Positions 33,766 to 42,184 of a DNA stretch of 64,000 bases are shown piece by piece. The translations under genes and the position numbers were made by a program. The notes below the pieces were generated by a model, which worked only from the letters and a program-made list of their open reading frames with translations, was not told the DNA's origin and did no database searches. Position 1 is the first letter of the stretch. Every line of letters starts with the position of its first letter. This stretch comes from Solirubrobacteraceae bacterium. GTDB taxonomy: Bacteria > Actinomycetota > Thermoleophilia > Solirubrobacterales > Solirubrobacteraceae. The stretch covers positions 62,001 to 126,000 of the forward strand of contig JAJCYD010000017.1 of NCBI GenBank assembly GCA_029263125.1, read 5' to 3'.

Positions 33766-35087
33766 GCGAGCGCCATCGTGCTCGTGGCCAGCACGGGCGC
33801 GAGCGCTCCGCGAACGACGTCCTCGTCGACGCCGACGGCCGCGGCGCTGAGCCGCTCGGGCGCCAGCAGCTCCGCGACGAGATCGAAGAGGTCCTCGAGC
33901 GTGACCTTGTCGATGCGATCGACCGCCTCGTCGATGCTCAGCAGCGGCATGTCGTTGAGCAGCGCGGCACCGAGCCGGTTCATGCGCGCCGCCGTGGATT
34001 CCAGCGACAGCACCATCCGTCCCTTGACGTTCTCCTTGGAGCGCTGCAGCTCTTCGGCGGTGAACCCGTCGCGACGCAGCAGTGCGAGCTCGTCGGCGAC
34101 GACCTGCAGGGCCGGCGCGACGTTGTCGGGCCGGGTGCCCAGGTAGATGCCGATCTGCCCGGTGGTCGCGAACAGCGACTGAAACGAGAAGACGTTGTAG
34201 GCCAGGCCACGGCGCTCGCGAACCTCTTGAAACAGCCGCGACGACGACGTGCCGCCGAGGATGTTGTCCAGCACGCGCGCGGCGAAGCGCCGGTCGTCGT
34301 GGCGCGACAGGCCGGGAGCTCCGAGCGTCAGGTGATACTGCTCGGTGTCCTTGGCCAGGAAGCGGATCCGAGGCTCCAGCAGCGGTGCCACGATCTCGGG
34401 GGCGCTCGCCGATGAGCGCTCGGGCACCTCCATGGCGCGCGCCAGCTCGACGACCGCCTCGTGCTCCAGCGACCCCGCGGCGGCGATGACGATGTCGCCG
34501 GGGAGATAGTGCGAGGCGTGAAAGGCGGCCAGGCCCTCCGCGGGCGTGCCCGCGACGACCTCCGCCCGACCGATGACCGGCCTGCCCAGCGGATGATCGC
34601 CGAAGACGGCCTCGCCGAGGACGTCGAAGACCTGGTCCTGCGGGTCGTCCTCGTACATCGCGATCTCCTCGAGCACGATCTCACGCTCGTTGGCGAGATC
34701 CTCGGCGTCAAAGCGCGGCTGCCAGACCATGTCGGAGACGACGTCGAAGGCCTGCGGGAGGTGCTCGTCGATGACGCGGGCGTACACCGACGTGGACTCC
34801 TTGCCGGTGCCCGCGTTGAGCTCGGCGCCCATCGTGTCGAAGATCTGGTCGATCTGAAGCGACGCGAACCGGTGCGTACCCCGGAAGAGCATGTGCTCGA
34901 CGAGGTGCGACAGGCCGGCCTCGGCGACGGTCTCCGCCGCCGAGCCGGTTGCGATCCAGAACCCGAGTGTCACGGATCGGACGGTGGGCATGGCCTCCGT
35001 CACGACCCGGACACCGGAGTCCAGGACTGTCAGCCGATGATCGCTCAGCGGGCTAGCCCTCGCCGTGGCGCGGGCGACCGGAGCCAC
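33762..35087 (-). CDS. M16-family zinc peptidase
   Basis: 441 residues of the pitrilysin/MPP-like family. The inverted zinc motif H-x2-E-H is SHLVEHMLFRGT (His61, Glu64, His65), with the distal Glu in the REIVLEEIAMYEDDPQD helix. The second half is the inactive homologous domain with ILGGTSSSRLFQEVRERRGLAY. Start: no ATG, GTG or TTG lies after the pnp stop before the homology begins. The nearest legal start is GTG at 35087, inside the pnp 3' end (35-base overlap), or a rare CTG further on. Substrate unknown. Confidence 0.88.
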   Translation of the reverse strand: MAPVARATARASPLSDHRLTVLDSGVRVVTEAMPTVRSVTLGFWIATGSAAETVAEAGLSHLVEHMLFRGTHRFASLQIDQIFDTMGAELNAGTGKESTSVYARVIDEHLPQAFDVVSDMVWQPRFDAEDLANEREIVLEEIAMYEDDPQDQVFDVLGEAVFGDHPLGRPVIGRAEVVAGTPAEGLAAFHASHYLPGDIVIAAAGSLEHEAVVELARAMEVPERSSASAPEIVAPLLEPRIRFLAKDTEQYHLTLGAPGLSRHDDRRFAARVLDNILGGTSSSRLFQEVRERRGLAYNVFSFQSLFATTGQIGIYLGTRPDNVAPALQVVADELALLRRDGFTAEELQRSKENVKGRMVLSLESTAARMNRLGAALLNDMPLLSIDEAVDRIDKVTLEDLFDLVAELLAPERLSAAAVGVDEDVVRGALAPVLATSTMALA

Positions 35088-37314
35088 GCCGGCCGCGGTC
35101 GCCGCCGTTGCGGTCGCCGCCGCCGCGCGGAGGCCGTCCGCCACGATCGCCGCCGCCGCCGCGAGCGCCGGCACCGGCCGTGACGAGCTCGTCCTTGGTC
35201 TTGCCCGCGACGTCTGGGTCGATGGCCAGGCGTAGCCCGATGCGGCCGCGCTCGCGGTCGACCTCGAACACGCGAACGTGGATCTCGTCGCCCTTGTTGA
35301 GCACGTCCTCGACGGTGTCGACGCGCTGGCCGGGCGACACGTTGGAGATGTGCAGCAGGCCGTCGGTGCCCTTGGCGAGCTCCACGAACGCGCCGAACGT
35401 CGTCGTCTTGACGACCTTCGCGGTGGGGAACTCGTCGCCGACCTCGACCTCCTTGGTCATCGACGCGATCCGCGCGGCCAATGCCTCGCCGAGCGTGCCG
35501 TTTGCCGAGTAGATCAGCACCTGGCCCTCGTCGTTGACGTCGATCTGGGACTCGAACTCCTCGGCCAGGCCGCGGATCGTCTCGCCACCCTTGCCGATCA
35601 GCAGGCCGATCTTGTCGGTGTCGATCTGCACGGTCATGATCCGCGGCGCGTGTTCGCTGAGCTCCGCGCGCGGCGCGGCGATGACCTTGGCCATCTCGCC
35701 GAGGATGAACGTGCGGGCCTTCAGCGCTTGGGTCAGCGCGTCGCGCAGGATGTCGAACGTGACGCCCGTGATCTTGATGTCCATCTGCAGGGCGGTGATG
35801 CCCTCCGACGTGCCGGCGACCTTGAAGTCCATGTCGCCGAGGTGATCCTCGACGCCGGCGATGTCGGTCAGCACGACGTAGTCGTCGCCCTCCTTGATGA
35901 GCCCCATCGCGATGCCCGCGACCGGCCGCTTCAGCGGCACGCCCGCGTCCATCAGCGACAGCGAGGAGCCACAGACCGACGCCATCGACGACGAGCCGTT
36001 GGACTCCAGGATGTCCGACACGACGCGAATCGTGTAGGGGAACTCCTCGGTCGTCGGCACGACCGCCACCAGCGCGCGCTCGGCGAGCGCCCCGTGACCG
36101 ATGTCGCGGCGCTTGGGACCGCGCATGAACCCGGCCTCCCCGACGCAGAACGGCGGGAAGTTGTAGTGGTGGAAGTAGAACTTGTGCGTCTCGAGACTGA
36201 GCGTGTCGAGGCGCATCTCCTCCTTCAGCGTGCCCAGCGACGCGACCGACAGCGCTTGGGTCTGGCCACGCGTGAACAGCGCCGAGCCGTGTGCGCGCGG
36301 CAACAGCCCCGCGTCGATGGAGATCGGCCGGATCTCGTCCTCGGCGCGGCCGTCCGGGCGCTTCTTGTGGACGGCGATGCGCTGGCGGATGATCCCCTTC
36401 TCGAGCTTGTCGACGGCCATCTGCGCTGCGGCCTTGCGCTCGCCGAACTCGGCGTCCTCGGGATCGCCGGAGTGCGCCGCGACGGCCTCGTCCATGACGC
36501 GCGAGCACTCGTTCTGGCGATCGAGCTTGTCGAAGATCTGCGTCGCCTCGTCCAGGGCGGCGCCGTGGCTCTCCGAAACGGCGGCGAGCAACCCCTCGTC
36601 GACCTTCGGGACCTCGATCTCGGTCTTGTCCTTGCCGGCCTTCTCACGCAGCTCGTGCTGCAGCGCGCACAGCTTCTTGATCTCACCATGAGCGATGTCC
36701 AACGCGTCGAGGATCTCGGCCTCGGAGATCTCGTTGCAGCCCGCCTCGACCATCAGGATGGCCTCTTCGGTGCCGGCGACGATGAGGTCCAGATCGGAGT
36801 TGTTCAGCGAGTCTTCCTCGTTGGGGTTGACGACGAAGTTGCCGTCCACCTTGCCGATCCGCACCGCGCCGACGGGCATCGGGTAGGGGATGTCGGAGAT
36901 CATCAGCGCGGCGGATGCGCCGTTCATCGCGAGGATGTCAAACGGATGCACATGGTCGACGCTCAGCGTCACGGTCACCAGATGCGTCTCGCGCCGCCAG
37001 CCCTTGGGAAACAGCGGGCGCAGCGGGCGGTCGATCATTCGAGCGACGAGCGTGCCCTTCTCGCTGCCCCGTCCTTCGCGCTTGAAGAAGGAGCCGGGGA
37101 TCTTGCCCGCGGCGTACATGCGCTCCTCGACGTCCACCGTCAGCGGGAGGAAGTCGACGTCGCGGAGGTTGCCCGCGGTCGCTGTACTCAGAACCACGGT
37201 GTCGCCCTGGCGGACGACGACGGCGCCGGAGGCCTGCTTGGCCATCTTGCCGGTCTCGAAGGAGATCTCTGATCCAGCGATCTCCACGGAGACACGGGTC
37301 TCGGCAGTACTCAT
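35053..37314 (-). CDS. pnp: Polyribonucleotide nucleotidyltransferase (PNPase)
   Basis: 753 residues: first RNase PH domain with the FFKREGRGSEKG loop, an alpha-helical linker, the second RNase PH domain with SLSLMDAGVPLKRPVAGIAMG and its catalytic Asp residues, a KH domain (LIGKGGETIRGLAEEF), an S1 domain (TTFGAFVELAKGTDGLLHIS) and a Gly/Arg-rich tail (about 710-753) typical of actinobacteria. It degrades RNA 3' to 5' by phosphorolysis. The ATG at 37314 has AAAGGAC about 9 bases upstream; a longer frame is not homologous. In many bacteria pnp follows rpsO directly; here they are about 3 kb apart. Confidence 0.96.
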   Translation of the reverse strand: MSTAETRVSVEIAGSEISFETGKMAKQASGAVVVRQGDTVVLSTATAGNLRDVDFLPLTVDVEERMYAAGKIPGSFFKREGRGSEKGTLVARMIDRPLRPLFPKGWRRETHLVTVTLSVDHVHPFDILAMNGASAALMISDIPYPMPVGAVRIGKVDGNFVVNPNEEDSLNNSDLDLIVAGTEEAILMVEAGCNEISEAEILDALDIAHGEIKKLCALQHELREKAGKDKTEIEVPKVDEGLLAAVSESHGAALDEATQIFDKLDRQNECSRVMDEAVAAHSGDPEDAEFGERKAAAQMAVDKLEKGIIRQRIAVHKKRPDGRAEDEIRPISIDAGLLPRAHGSALFTRGQTQALSVASLGTLKEEMRLDTLSLETHKFYFHHYNFPPFCVGEAGFMRGPKRRDIGHGALAERALVAVVPTTEEFPYTIRVVSDILESNGSSSMASVCGSSLSLMDAGVPLKRPVAGIAMGLIKEGDDYVVLTDIAGVEDHLGDMDFKVAGTSEGITALQMDIKITGVTFDILRDALTQALKARTFILGEMAKVIAAPRAELSEHAPRIMTVQIDTDKIGLLIGKGGETIRGLAEEFESQIDVNDEGQVLIYSANGTLGEALAARIASMTKEVEVGDEFPTAKVVKTTTFGAFVELAKGTDGLLHISNVSPGQRVDTVEDVLNKGDEIHVRVFEVDRERGRIGLRLAIDPDVAGKTKDELVTAGAGARGGGGDRGGRPPRGGGDRNGGDRGRRGSGRPRHGEG

Positions 37315-37363
37315 ATGAAATTGTCCTTTACTCGGGCGGGCCCGTCGGTCGGCCGGCCTGCTT

Positions 37364-37897
37364 CTAGCTTGTCTTCGGTATCCGAACCGGGTCATCGTAG
37401 CCCAGGCGTGCCAGGTAGTCGCCGTCGGGCACGCCAGGATGAACCGCTCCGCCGGCGAACAGCATCGGCGTCGTCGTCGCGCCGGCGGCGAGCGCGGCGC
37501 GCGTGTCGCGCTGCACGCGAGCGGCCACCGGCGGGCTCCGGCGATCGCGGTCGAAGCCGTCGATGTCCAGGCCCAGCGCGCGTGCCCGTGCCCACAGATG
37601 CGGATCGTCGAGGTGGCCCTGGTCGGCGTACAGCGCGTCGGCGAACGCCCAGAATGCCCCCTGCGCGGCGGCGGCCTCGGCGGCGCAGGCCGTCGGCAGG
37701 GCACGCTCGTCCTTGGCGCGCAGCGCCATGTGACGGAAGGCGACGTGCGCGCCGGCCGCGGTCAGCCGATCGTGGGCGACGGCGCAGCGCGGACACGTGA
37801 AGTCGGCGTAGAAGACGACGAGCTCGCCGCCCGGGTCGCCACGGACGTGGTCGTCCTCGCGCAGCGTCGGAGGCGCCGCGCTGCGTAGATCCTTCAT
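37364..37897 (-). CDS. DsbA-family thioredoxin-fold protein
   Basis: 177 residues without a signal peptide. VVFYADFTCPRCAVAHDRL holds the CxxC (CPRC) active site, and TTTPMLFAGG has the conserved cis-proline region. The helical insert and HLWARARALGLDIDGFDRDR fit the DsbA/FrnE-like group and the thioredoxin domains fused to some NhaA antiporters. It is a likely cytoplasmic disulphide isomerase or oxidoreductase. ATG at 37897 begins the coherent protein. It lies 49 bases upstream of the pnp start on the same strand. Confidence 0.8.
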   Translation of the reverse strand: MKDLRSAAPPTLREDDHVRGDPGGELVVFYADFTCPRCAVAHDRLTAAGAHVAFRHMALRAKDERALPTACAAEAAAAQGAFWAFADALYADQGHLDDPHLWARARALGLDIDGFDRDRRSPPVAARVQRDTRAALAAGATTTPMLFAGGAVHPGVPDGDYLARLGYDDPVRIPKTS

Positions 37898-37921
37898 CGG
37901 CTCCTGAGCGTAACCACCCGC

Positions 37922-38041
37922 ATGAGCGTCAATGTGCACACCTTGCTGGCAGAGCAGCGCCTGCCGGGCTCGCCCGCCGAGGTCTTCGACTTCTGCGGCG
38001 AGGATCACCCGCCAGCCACCACAGCTACAGCTCGTCGCGAA
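37922..38041 (+). pseudogene. Fragment resembling the N-terminus of an SRPBCC/START protein
   Basis: A 39-codon frame with strong third-position GC contains RLPGSPAEVFDFCGE, close to the PGSPEEVF opening of SRPBCC ligand-binding proteins, then ends 17 bases inside the 3' end of the convergent SGNH gene. The rest of the fold is missing, so this looks like a truncated remnant. A chance frame cannot be excluded. Confidence 0.35.
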
Positions 38042-39941
38042 TGAGCTTGGCGAGCACCTTGGCGGCGATCGCGGTCCCCTCGACGTTGAGGTGCACGCCG
38101 TCGACCTCGCGCACGAGGACGTTGCGCCCGCGGTAGCGGATCGAGTCCGTGTAGCCCTTGGGCGTGAACAGCAGATCGAAACGCACGAGGCTCACGCCCT
38201 TCACGCCGGCAGCCGCTCGCGCGATCGCGGTGTTCACGGCCATGCTGATCGTCTGGCGTGCCGCGGTCTTGGGCAGCGGCAGCGTCGCCCAGAAGACCTT
38301 CGCGCGGCCCTTGCGCAGATAGGTGGCCATCATCGCTCGCACCCTCCGGGTGTACTCGGCGATCCACGGCTCCTCGCAGCAGTCGATCTTCGCGCCGCCC
38401 GGCGTCGTCATCGGGAAGCCATCGACCGCGCCGATCATGATCGCCGTGTAGGTCGGCTTCGTCTTGGCGGTCTGCTCGGCGGCGATCGTCGTCCAGTCGT
38501 TGCCGGGCCTCGTCAGCCCACCACCGGGACGCACGTCTGGACGCACGTCGGCATCGCCCGCGAGCTCGTCGGTGAGGAAGCTGTCGACCCCGAGCATCAT
38601 CGAGTCGCCGGTGACGATCACGCGCGGCAGCGCCCTGACCTTGGCGGCGCCCTTACCGACTCCGACCTTCGCGCGCACGCGGCTGGATCCGATGCGCAGC
38701 TCCAAGCGCCAGCTGCCGCGCTTGGACGCGCGGAACCTGCGCGAGACGACCGTCACCGCGCTGCGGAACTTCAGCGTGCGGCACGACCGGCTCTTCGACG
38801 GCGGCGTCACGCACAGCTTCGGCGAGATCCCGCCGTTGCCCCAGCGGTCCACGACGCGCACCGAGAACGTCTTGCCGGGCGACACCTTCGCCGGGGCGCT
38901 GACGCGAAAGCGCGTCGCACACGACGGCGTCTGGATCGTGTCCGATCCGGAGCCCGGCGTACCGTCGGGCAATGTCGTGATCGCGACGAAGCGGCGCGTG
39001 CGTCGCGTACAGCTCCACATCGTCGCGTTCTCCAACGTGGTCACCTCGCCCGGCGTGCCGCGGACGCTGCCGAGCTTGCGCAGCCGATCGTCGATGCGCT
39101 CGAAGAAGTCCACCTTCGCGCCGCCGGCGTCCCCAAGAAACAGCGTGCGGATCACGCCGAGCTGCGTGGCGTAGGCGCGAACGAGCGTCGTCTCGGGAGC
39201 GATGGCGCGCGGATCGCTGGCGATCAGCCGCGACTGCAGTGGGCGAAAGCTTACGCGGGCCTTGGAGCCGCGACCGGTCACGCTCATGCGTCGGTGCACG
39301 TACACCCCGGTCTTGGGCTGGCGGTAGGTGCGCTTGGAGGTCAGCCACAGATCCCACCTGCCGCGGCGCTCGCGGTCCTTGGGCAGGGTGCGCAGCGCGA
39401 ACCTCAGCCGGCCGCAGGGATCCGCGGCCTGGCCGACCTTGACGGTCCTGACGGTCTTGCCGGCACGGCGGAAGTGTGCCCACAGGCGCGTGCCGTCGGG
39501 CAGTCCGGTGACGCTCCAGCGCTCGACCTTGCCGGCGGTGCCGCGCGACGCGCTCGGCGCGAAGGACACCCCGCGAGCTGCGGTGAACAGCCGCGCGTCG
39601 GCGAGCGTCGCCTGCAGGCCCACGCCGCGCACGCGCACCGCGCGCGCGACCCGCTTGGTGTCCTGCGACGGCGGCACGTCGAGCAGAGCGCTGAGCTCGC
39701 CGGCGGCGTTCGCCGTCAGCTCGCTGGTGGCCAGCGGCGTCCCGGCATCGGGATCGGCCGTCGCCATCACGTCGACGAGCAGCTTCTGGCCCGGAACAAA
39801 GCCGCTCAGGCTGGCGGCGAACTTCCCGCCGGCGTACTCGCAGTTGCCGATGACGGTCAGCGTCGGCGCCGCCGACGCCGGAGCCGCCGCTAGGAGCATG
39901 GCGGCGATGCCCGCCAGCAGCACGCGTGTTGCGCGGCGCAC
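38025..39941 (-). CDS. Secreted SGNH-hydrolase-like protein (long paralogue)
   Basis: 638 residues with a signal peptide (about 1-24, APASA/AP). The N-terminal ~240 residues are beta-rich repeats with Lys/Arg-rich strands. The middle (about 250-440) is shared with the second paralogue (TLVRAYATQLGVIRTLFLG, WSCTRRTRRF, VRVVDRWGNGGISPKLCV). The C-terminal SGNH/DUF459-like domain has TGDSMMLGVDSFL (Ser447) and DGVHL (Asp614, His617) as catalytic serine and Asp-His pair. It may deacylate cell-wall glycans; the substrate is unknown. Its start is 7 bases after the peroxiredoxin stop. Confidence 0.75.
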   Translation of the reverse strand: MRRATRVLLAGIAAMLLAAAPASAAPTLTVIGNCEYAGGKFAASLSGFVPGQKLLVDVMATADPDAGTPLATSELTANAAGELSALLDVPPSQDTKRVARAVRVRGVGLQATLADARLFTAARGVSFAPSASRGTAGKVERWSVTGLPDGTRLWAHFRRAGKTVRTVKVGQAADPCGRLRFALRTLPKDRERRGRWDLWLTSKRTYRQPKTGVYVHRRMSVTGRGSKARVSFRPLQSRLIASDPRAIAPETTLVRAYATQLGVIRTLFLGDAGGAKVDFFERIDDRLRKLGSVRGTPGEVTTLENATMWSCTRRTRRFVAITTLPDGTPGSGSDTIQTPSCATRFRVSAPAKVSPGKTFSVRVVDRWGNGGISPKLCVTPPSKSRSCRTLKFRSAVTVVSRRFRASKRGSWRLELRIGSSRVRAKVGVGKGAAKVRALPRVIVTGDSMMLGVDSFLTDELAGDADVRPDVRPGGGLTRPGNDWTTIAAEQTAKTKPTYTAIMIGAVDGFPMTTPGGAKIDCCEEPWIAEYTRRVRAMMATYLRKGRAKVFWATLPLPKTAARQTISMAVNTAIARAAAGVKGVSLVRFDLLFTPKGYTDSIRYRGRNVLVREVDGVHLNVEGTAIAAKVLAKLIRDEL

Positions 39942-39948
39942 GGGGCTC

Positions 39949-40416
39949 CTACGCCGCGCCGGCGGACAGCCCGTCGAAGATCAGGTTGGCGCCGGGCAGG
40001 ACGCCCGGGTGCTCACCGATCCACGACCACGTGACGACCTGATCGGGACCGGTGATCACCAGCGCTCGCGTCGACACGCCGGTGGGCTCGAAGTAGGCGC
40101 CGAACGCTCTGGATGCGCGACCCTTGGGCTCGAAGTCCGACAGCATCCCGATCGTCACGCCGAGCGACTGGGCAAACGCCGTCTGACTGTCGCTCTGATC
40201 GCAGGACACGCCGTACAGCGTCGCGCCCTGGCCGGTGAAGTCCTCCAGAACCTCCTGGTAGATCTGGAACTGATCGGTGCAGACCGAGCTGAAGGCGGCC
40301 GGGTAGAAGACGAGGACGGTGGTCCCGCCGGCGAGGTCCTCGCGCGTGAACGGCTCGCCCTGATCGGTCTTCAGCGTGAACTCGGGAGCCCCCTCCCCCG
40401 GCGCGATGATGCTCAC
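39949..40416 (-). CDS. Peroxiredoxin (AhpE-like)
   Basis: 155 residues. The peroxidatic cysteine is in [13 protein letters not shown] (Cys46), with the conserved Pro, Thr/Ser and later Arg (STRALVITG) of the active site. ADFEPKG-like [17 protein letters not shown] is characteristic of AhpE. A CSCD-type Cys (GVSCDQ) occurs further on and might act as a resolving partner. It reduces peroxides using a thiol donor. The GTG overlaps the rpsO stop (GTGA), so it is coupled to the ribosomal protein gene; no OxyR site was seen. Confidence 0.88.
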   Translation of the reverse strand: MSIIAPGEGAPEFTLKTDQGEPFTREDLAGGTTVLVFYPAAFSSVCTDQFQIYQEVLEDFTGQGATLYGVSCDQSDSQTAFAQSLGVTIGMLSDFEPKGRASRAFGAYFEPTGVSTRALVITGPDQVVTWSWIGEHPGVLPGANLIFDGLSAGAA

Positions 40417-40682
40417 CGGCGAAGCCCCAGCTCCTTGATGAGCGAACGGTATCCCTCGAGGTCGTTCTTGTGGAAGTAGTTGAGCAGCCGGCGGCGGCGG
40501 CCGACGAGCATCAGCAGCCCGCGGCGCGAATGGTGGTCCTTCGAGTTCGAGCGCAGATGCTCGGTGAGCTGGTTGATGCGCTCGGTCAACAACGCGACCT
40601 GCACGCGCGTGCTGCCCGTGTCGTGATCGTCGGATCCGAACTGCGTGACCAGCTCTTGCGTGCGTTCCTGTGTCAATGCCAT
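40413..40682 (-). CDS. rpsO: 30S ribosomal protein S15
   Basis: 89 residues, full length for S15, which binds 16S rRNA helices 20-22 and bridges to the 50S subunit. [43 protein letters not shown] and [14 protein letters not shown] are diagnostic. It is the first gene of a unit with the peroxiredoxin. No autoregulatory pseudoknot could be judged by eye. Confidence 0.97.
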   Translation of the reverse strand: MALTQERTQELVTQFGSDDHDTGSTRVQVALLTERINQLTEHLRSNSKDHHSRRGLLMLVGRRRRLLNYFHKNDLEGYRSLIKELGLRR

Positions 40683-40709
40683 AGCGACGGGCTACTGTAG
40701 CGAGGTCAC

Positions 40710-40745
40710 GGCGCCACGGCTCCCACCAGGCCACGTGGCAGCGCC
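40710..40745 (-). terminator. Possible imperfect hairpin between rpsO and the SGNH paralogue
   Basis: GGCGCCACG (40710-40718) can pair with CGTGGCAGCGCC (40734-40745), leaving a 3-base bulge and a 15-base loop. There is no U-tract. It lies just after the stop of the short SGNH gene and upstream of rpsO, so it could terminate the former. Weak evidence. Confidence 0.3.
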
Positions 40746-40747
40746 GC

Positions 40748-42004
40748 TCACGAGCCCGACCCGCGGATCAGCTCGGCGATGAGCTTGGCCGCGATCGCCT
40801 GTCCGCGGAAGTTCAGGTGCAGTCCGTCGTCCTCGCGCACGACGACCAGGCGGCCGCGGTAGCGGACGAGCCTGCTGTAGCCGTCGGGCGTGAAGAAGCG
40901 ATCCAACCGGACGATGCTCACGCCATCCAGGCTGGCCGCCGCGCGCACGACCGACCGGTTGACGGCCTTGGCGACGTACAGTCGCTGCTCGTCGCGTGGA
41001 AGCGCCATCGTCGCCCAGATCACGCGTGCCGAGCCGCCCTGGATGTAGGTCTCCATCATCACGCGGGCGCGGCGCGTGTACTCCAACTCCCACGGCAGCT
41101 CGCAGCATTGCACCTCCACGCCGTCGGGCGTCATCATCGCGTAGCCGTCGGCGCCGCCGATCAGCATGACGCTGATCGCGGGGCGATGGGAGAGCACCTG
41201 CCCGCCGGCGATCAGCGTCCAGTCCGCCGTCCACTTGGAGATGCCGCGCCCGGGGCGCGCGTCGGCGATCACCTGCGCTCTGCCCGCCAACTCGTCGCCG
41301 AGGAAGCGGTCAACTCCCAGCATCAGGGAGTCGCCCGTCGCGAGCACGCTCGGCCCCGACGCGGCCGACACGTACTGCGGGTCCACCCGGACGGTCTTGG
41401 AGATCTTCACGGAGCCGAGCGTCAGCTCGATTCTCCAGGTGCCCTCCTTGGTCGCGCGGAAGCTGCGCGTGCCGATCGTGACGGCATTGGGAATCACGAC
41501 CCGGCGACAGGACTTGCGCTTGGCCGGTGAGGTGACGCAGAGCGTCGGCGAGATCCTGCCGTTGCCCCAGCGATCCACGACGCGGATCGTCACCTGCGTT
41601 CCCGGCGTGACGACCCTCGGCACGCGGACGCGGAAGCGGCGCGTGCAGGCCGGCGTGCGGACGGTTCCGCGCCCGGTGACGGTCGAGCCGTTGGGCCGCG
41701 TCGCGATCGCCAGGAAGCGGCGCGTGCGGCGGGTGCAGCTCCACGTCGTCGCGTTGTCGAGCGCCACGACCCTGTCAGACGGAACCTGCACGGTGCCCAG
41801 GCGCTTGAGTCGCGTGCCGTTCAGGCGCTCGTAGAAGGTGACCGGACCGCCACCGGCCTCACCGACGAAGGTCGTGCGGATCAGGCCCAGCTCGCGCTTG
41901 TCGATGCGGATCGACGCGCTGTCGTCCGCCGTCGCGGTGACCGCGCCCAGCCCCGCGAGCAGTGCCACGACGCAGGCGCCAAGGCGCGCAGCGCGCGTGG
42001 TCAT
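40748..42004 (-). CDS. Secreted SGNH-hydrolase-like protein (short paralogue)
   Basis: 418 residues, a paralogue of the C-terminal two thirds of the gene at 38025-39941. There is a signal peptide (about 1-27), no N-terminal repeat region, the shared middle module (WSCTRRTRRF, VRVVDRWGNGRISPTLCV), then SGNH motifs TGDSLMLGVDRFL (Ser226) and DGLHL (Asp393, His396). Both copies also share (D/E)(V)xCCE(E/L)PW near the active site. ATG at 42004 has better signal-peptide context than one 33 bases upstream. A promoter with an inverted repeat lies about 110 bases upstream. Confidence 0.75.
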   Translation of the reverse strand: MTTRAARLGACVVALLAGLGAVTATADDSASIRIDKRELGLIRTTFVGEAGGGPVTFYERLNGTRLKRLGTVQVPSDRVVALDNATTWSCTRRTRRFLAIATRPNGSTVTGRGTVRTPACTRRFRVRVPRVVTPGTQVTIRVVDRWGNGRISPTLCVTSPAKRKSCRRVVIPNAVTIGTRSFRATKEGTWRIELTLGSVKISKTVRVDPQYVSAASGPSVLATGDSLMLGVDRFLGDELAGRAQVIADARPGRGISKWTADWTLIAGGQVLSHRPAISVMLIGGADGYAMMTPDGVEVQCCELPWELEYTRRARVMMETYIQGGSARVIWATMALPRDEQRLYVAKAVNRSVVRAAASLDGVSIVRLDRFFTPDGYSRLVRYRGRLVVVREDDGLHLNFRGQAIAAKLIAELIRGSGS

Positions 42005-42111
42005 CCGCCGTCTCTCATCGTCGACGCATCGTGTCAACCGATCCGGTCGTCCCCGCAGAGCGCGCGCCGGGACTGTTCTGCGCGCTCGATCAGCTCGACG
42101 GTCACCGAGTG

Positions 42112-42141
42112 AGCCTATGAAGGTTGACGGTAACGGTCAAC
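42112..42141 (-). promoter_or_regulatory. Predicted promoter with inverted repeat for the short SGNH gene
   Basis: On the minus strand TTGACC (42140-42135), a 17-base spacer and TAGGCT (42117-42112) match actinobacterial -35/-10 elements. GTTGAC and GTCAAC form an inverted repeat (42123-42128 and 42136-42141) that covers the -35 and spacer, a good place for a repressor or activator. Confidence 0.5.
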
Positions 42142-42184
42142 AGCGCACCGTCATCGTGCGCATCGGCGGACTACAGCGGCTGTC

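Noticed and set aside
33762-35174. Longer M16 peptidase start at 35174
   Set aside because: The first ~30 residues are the antiparallel Gly/Arg-rich pnp tail (Ala-rich, low complexity), so GTG 35087 is preferred.
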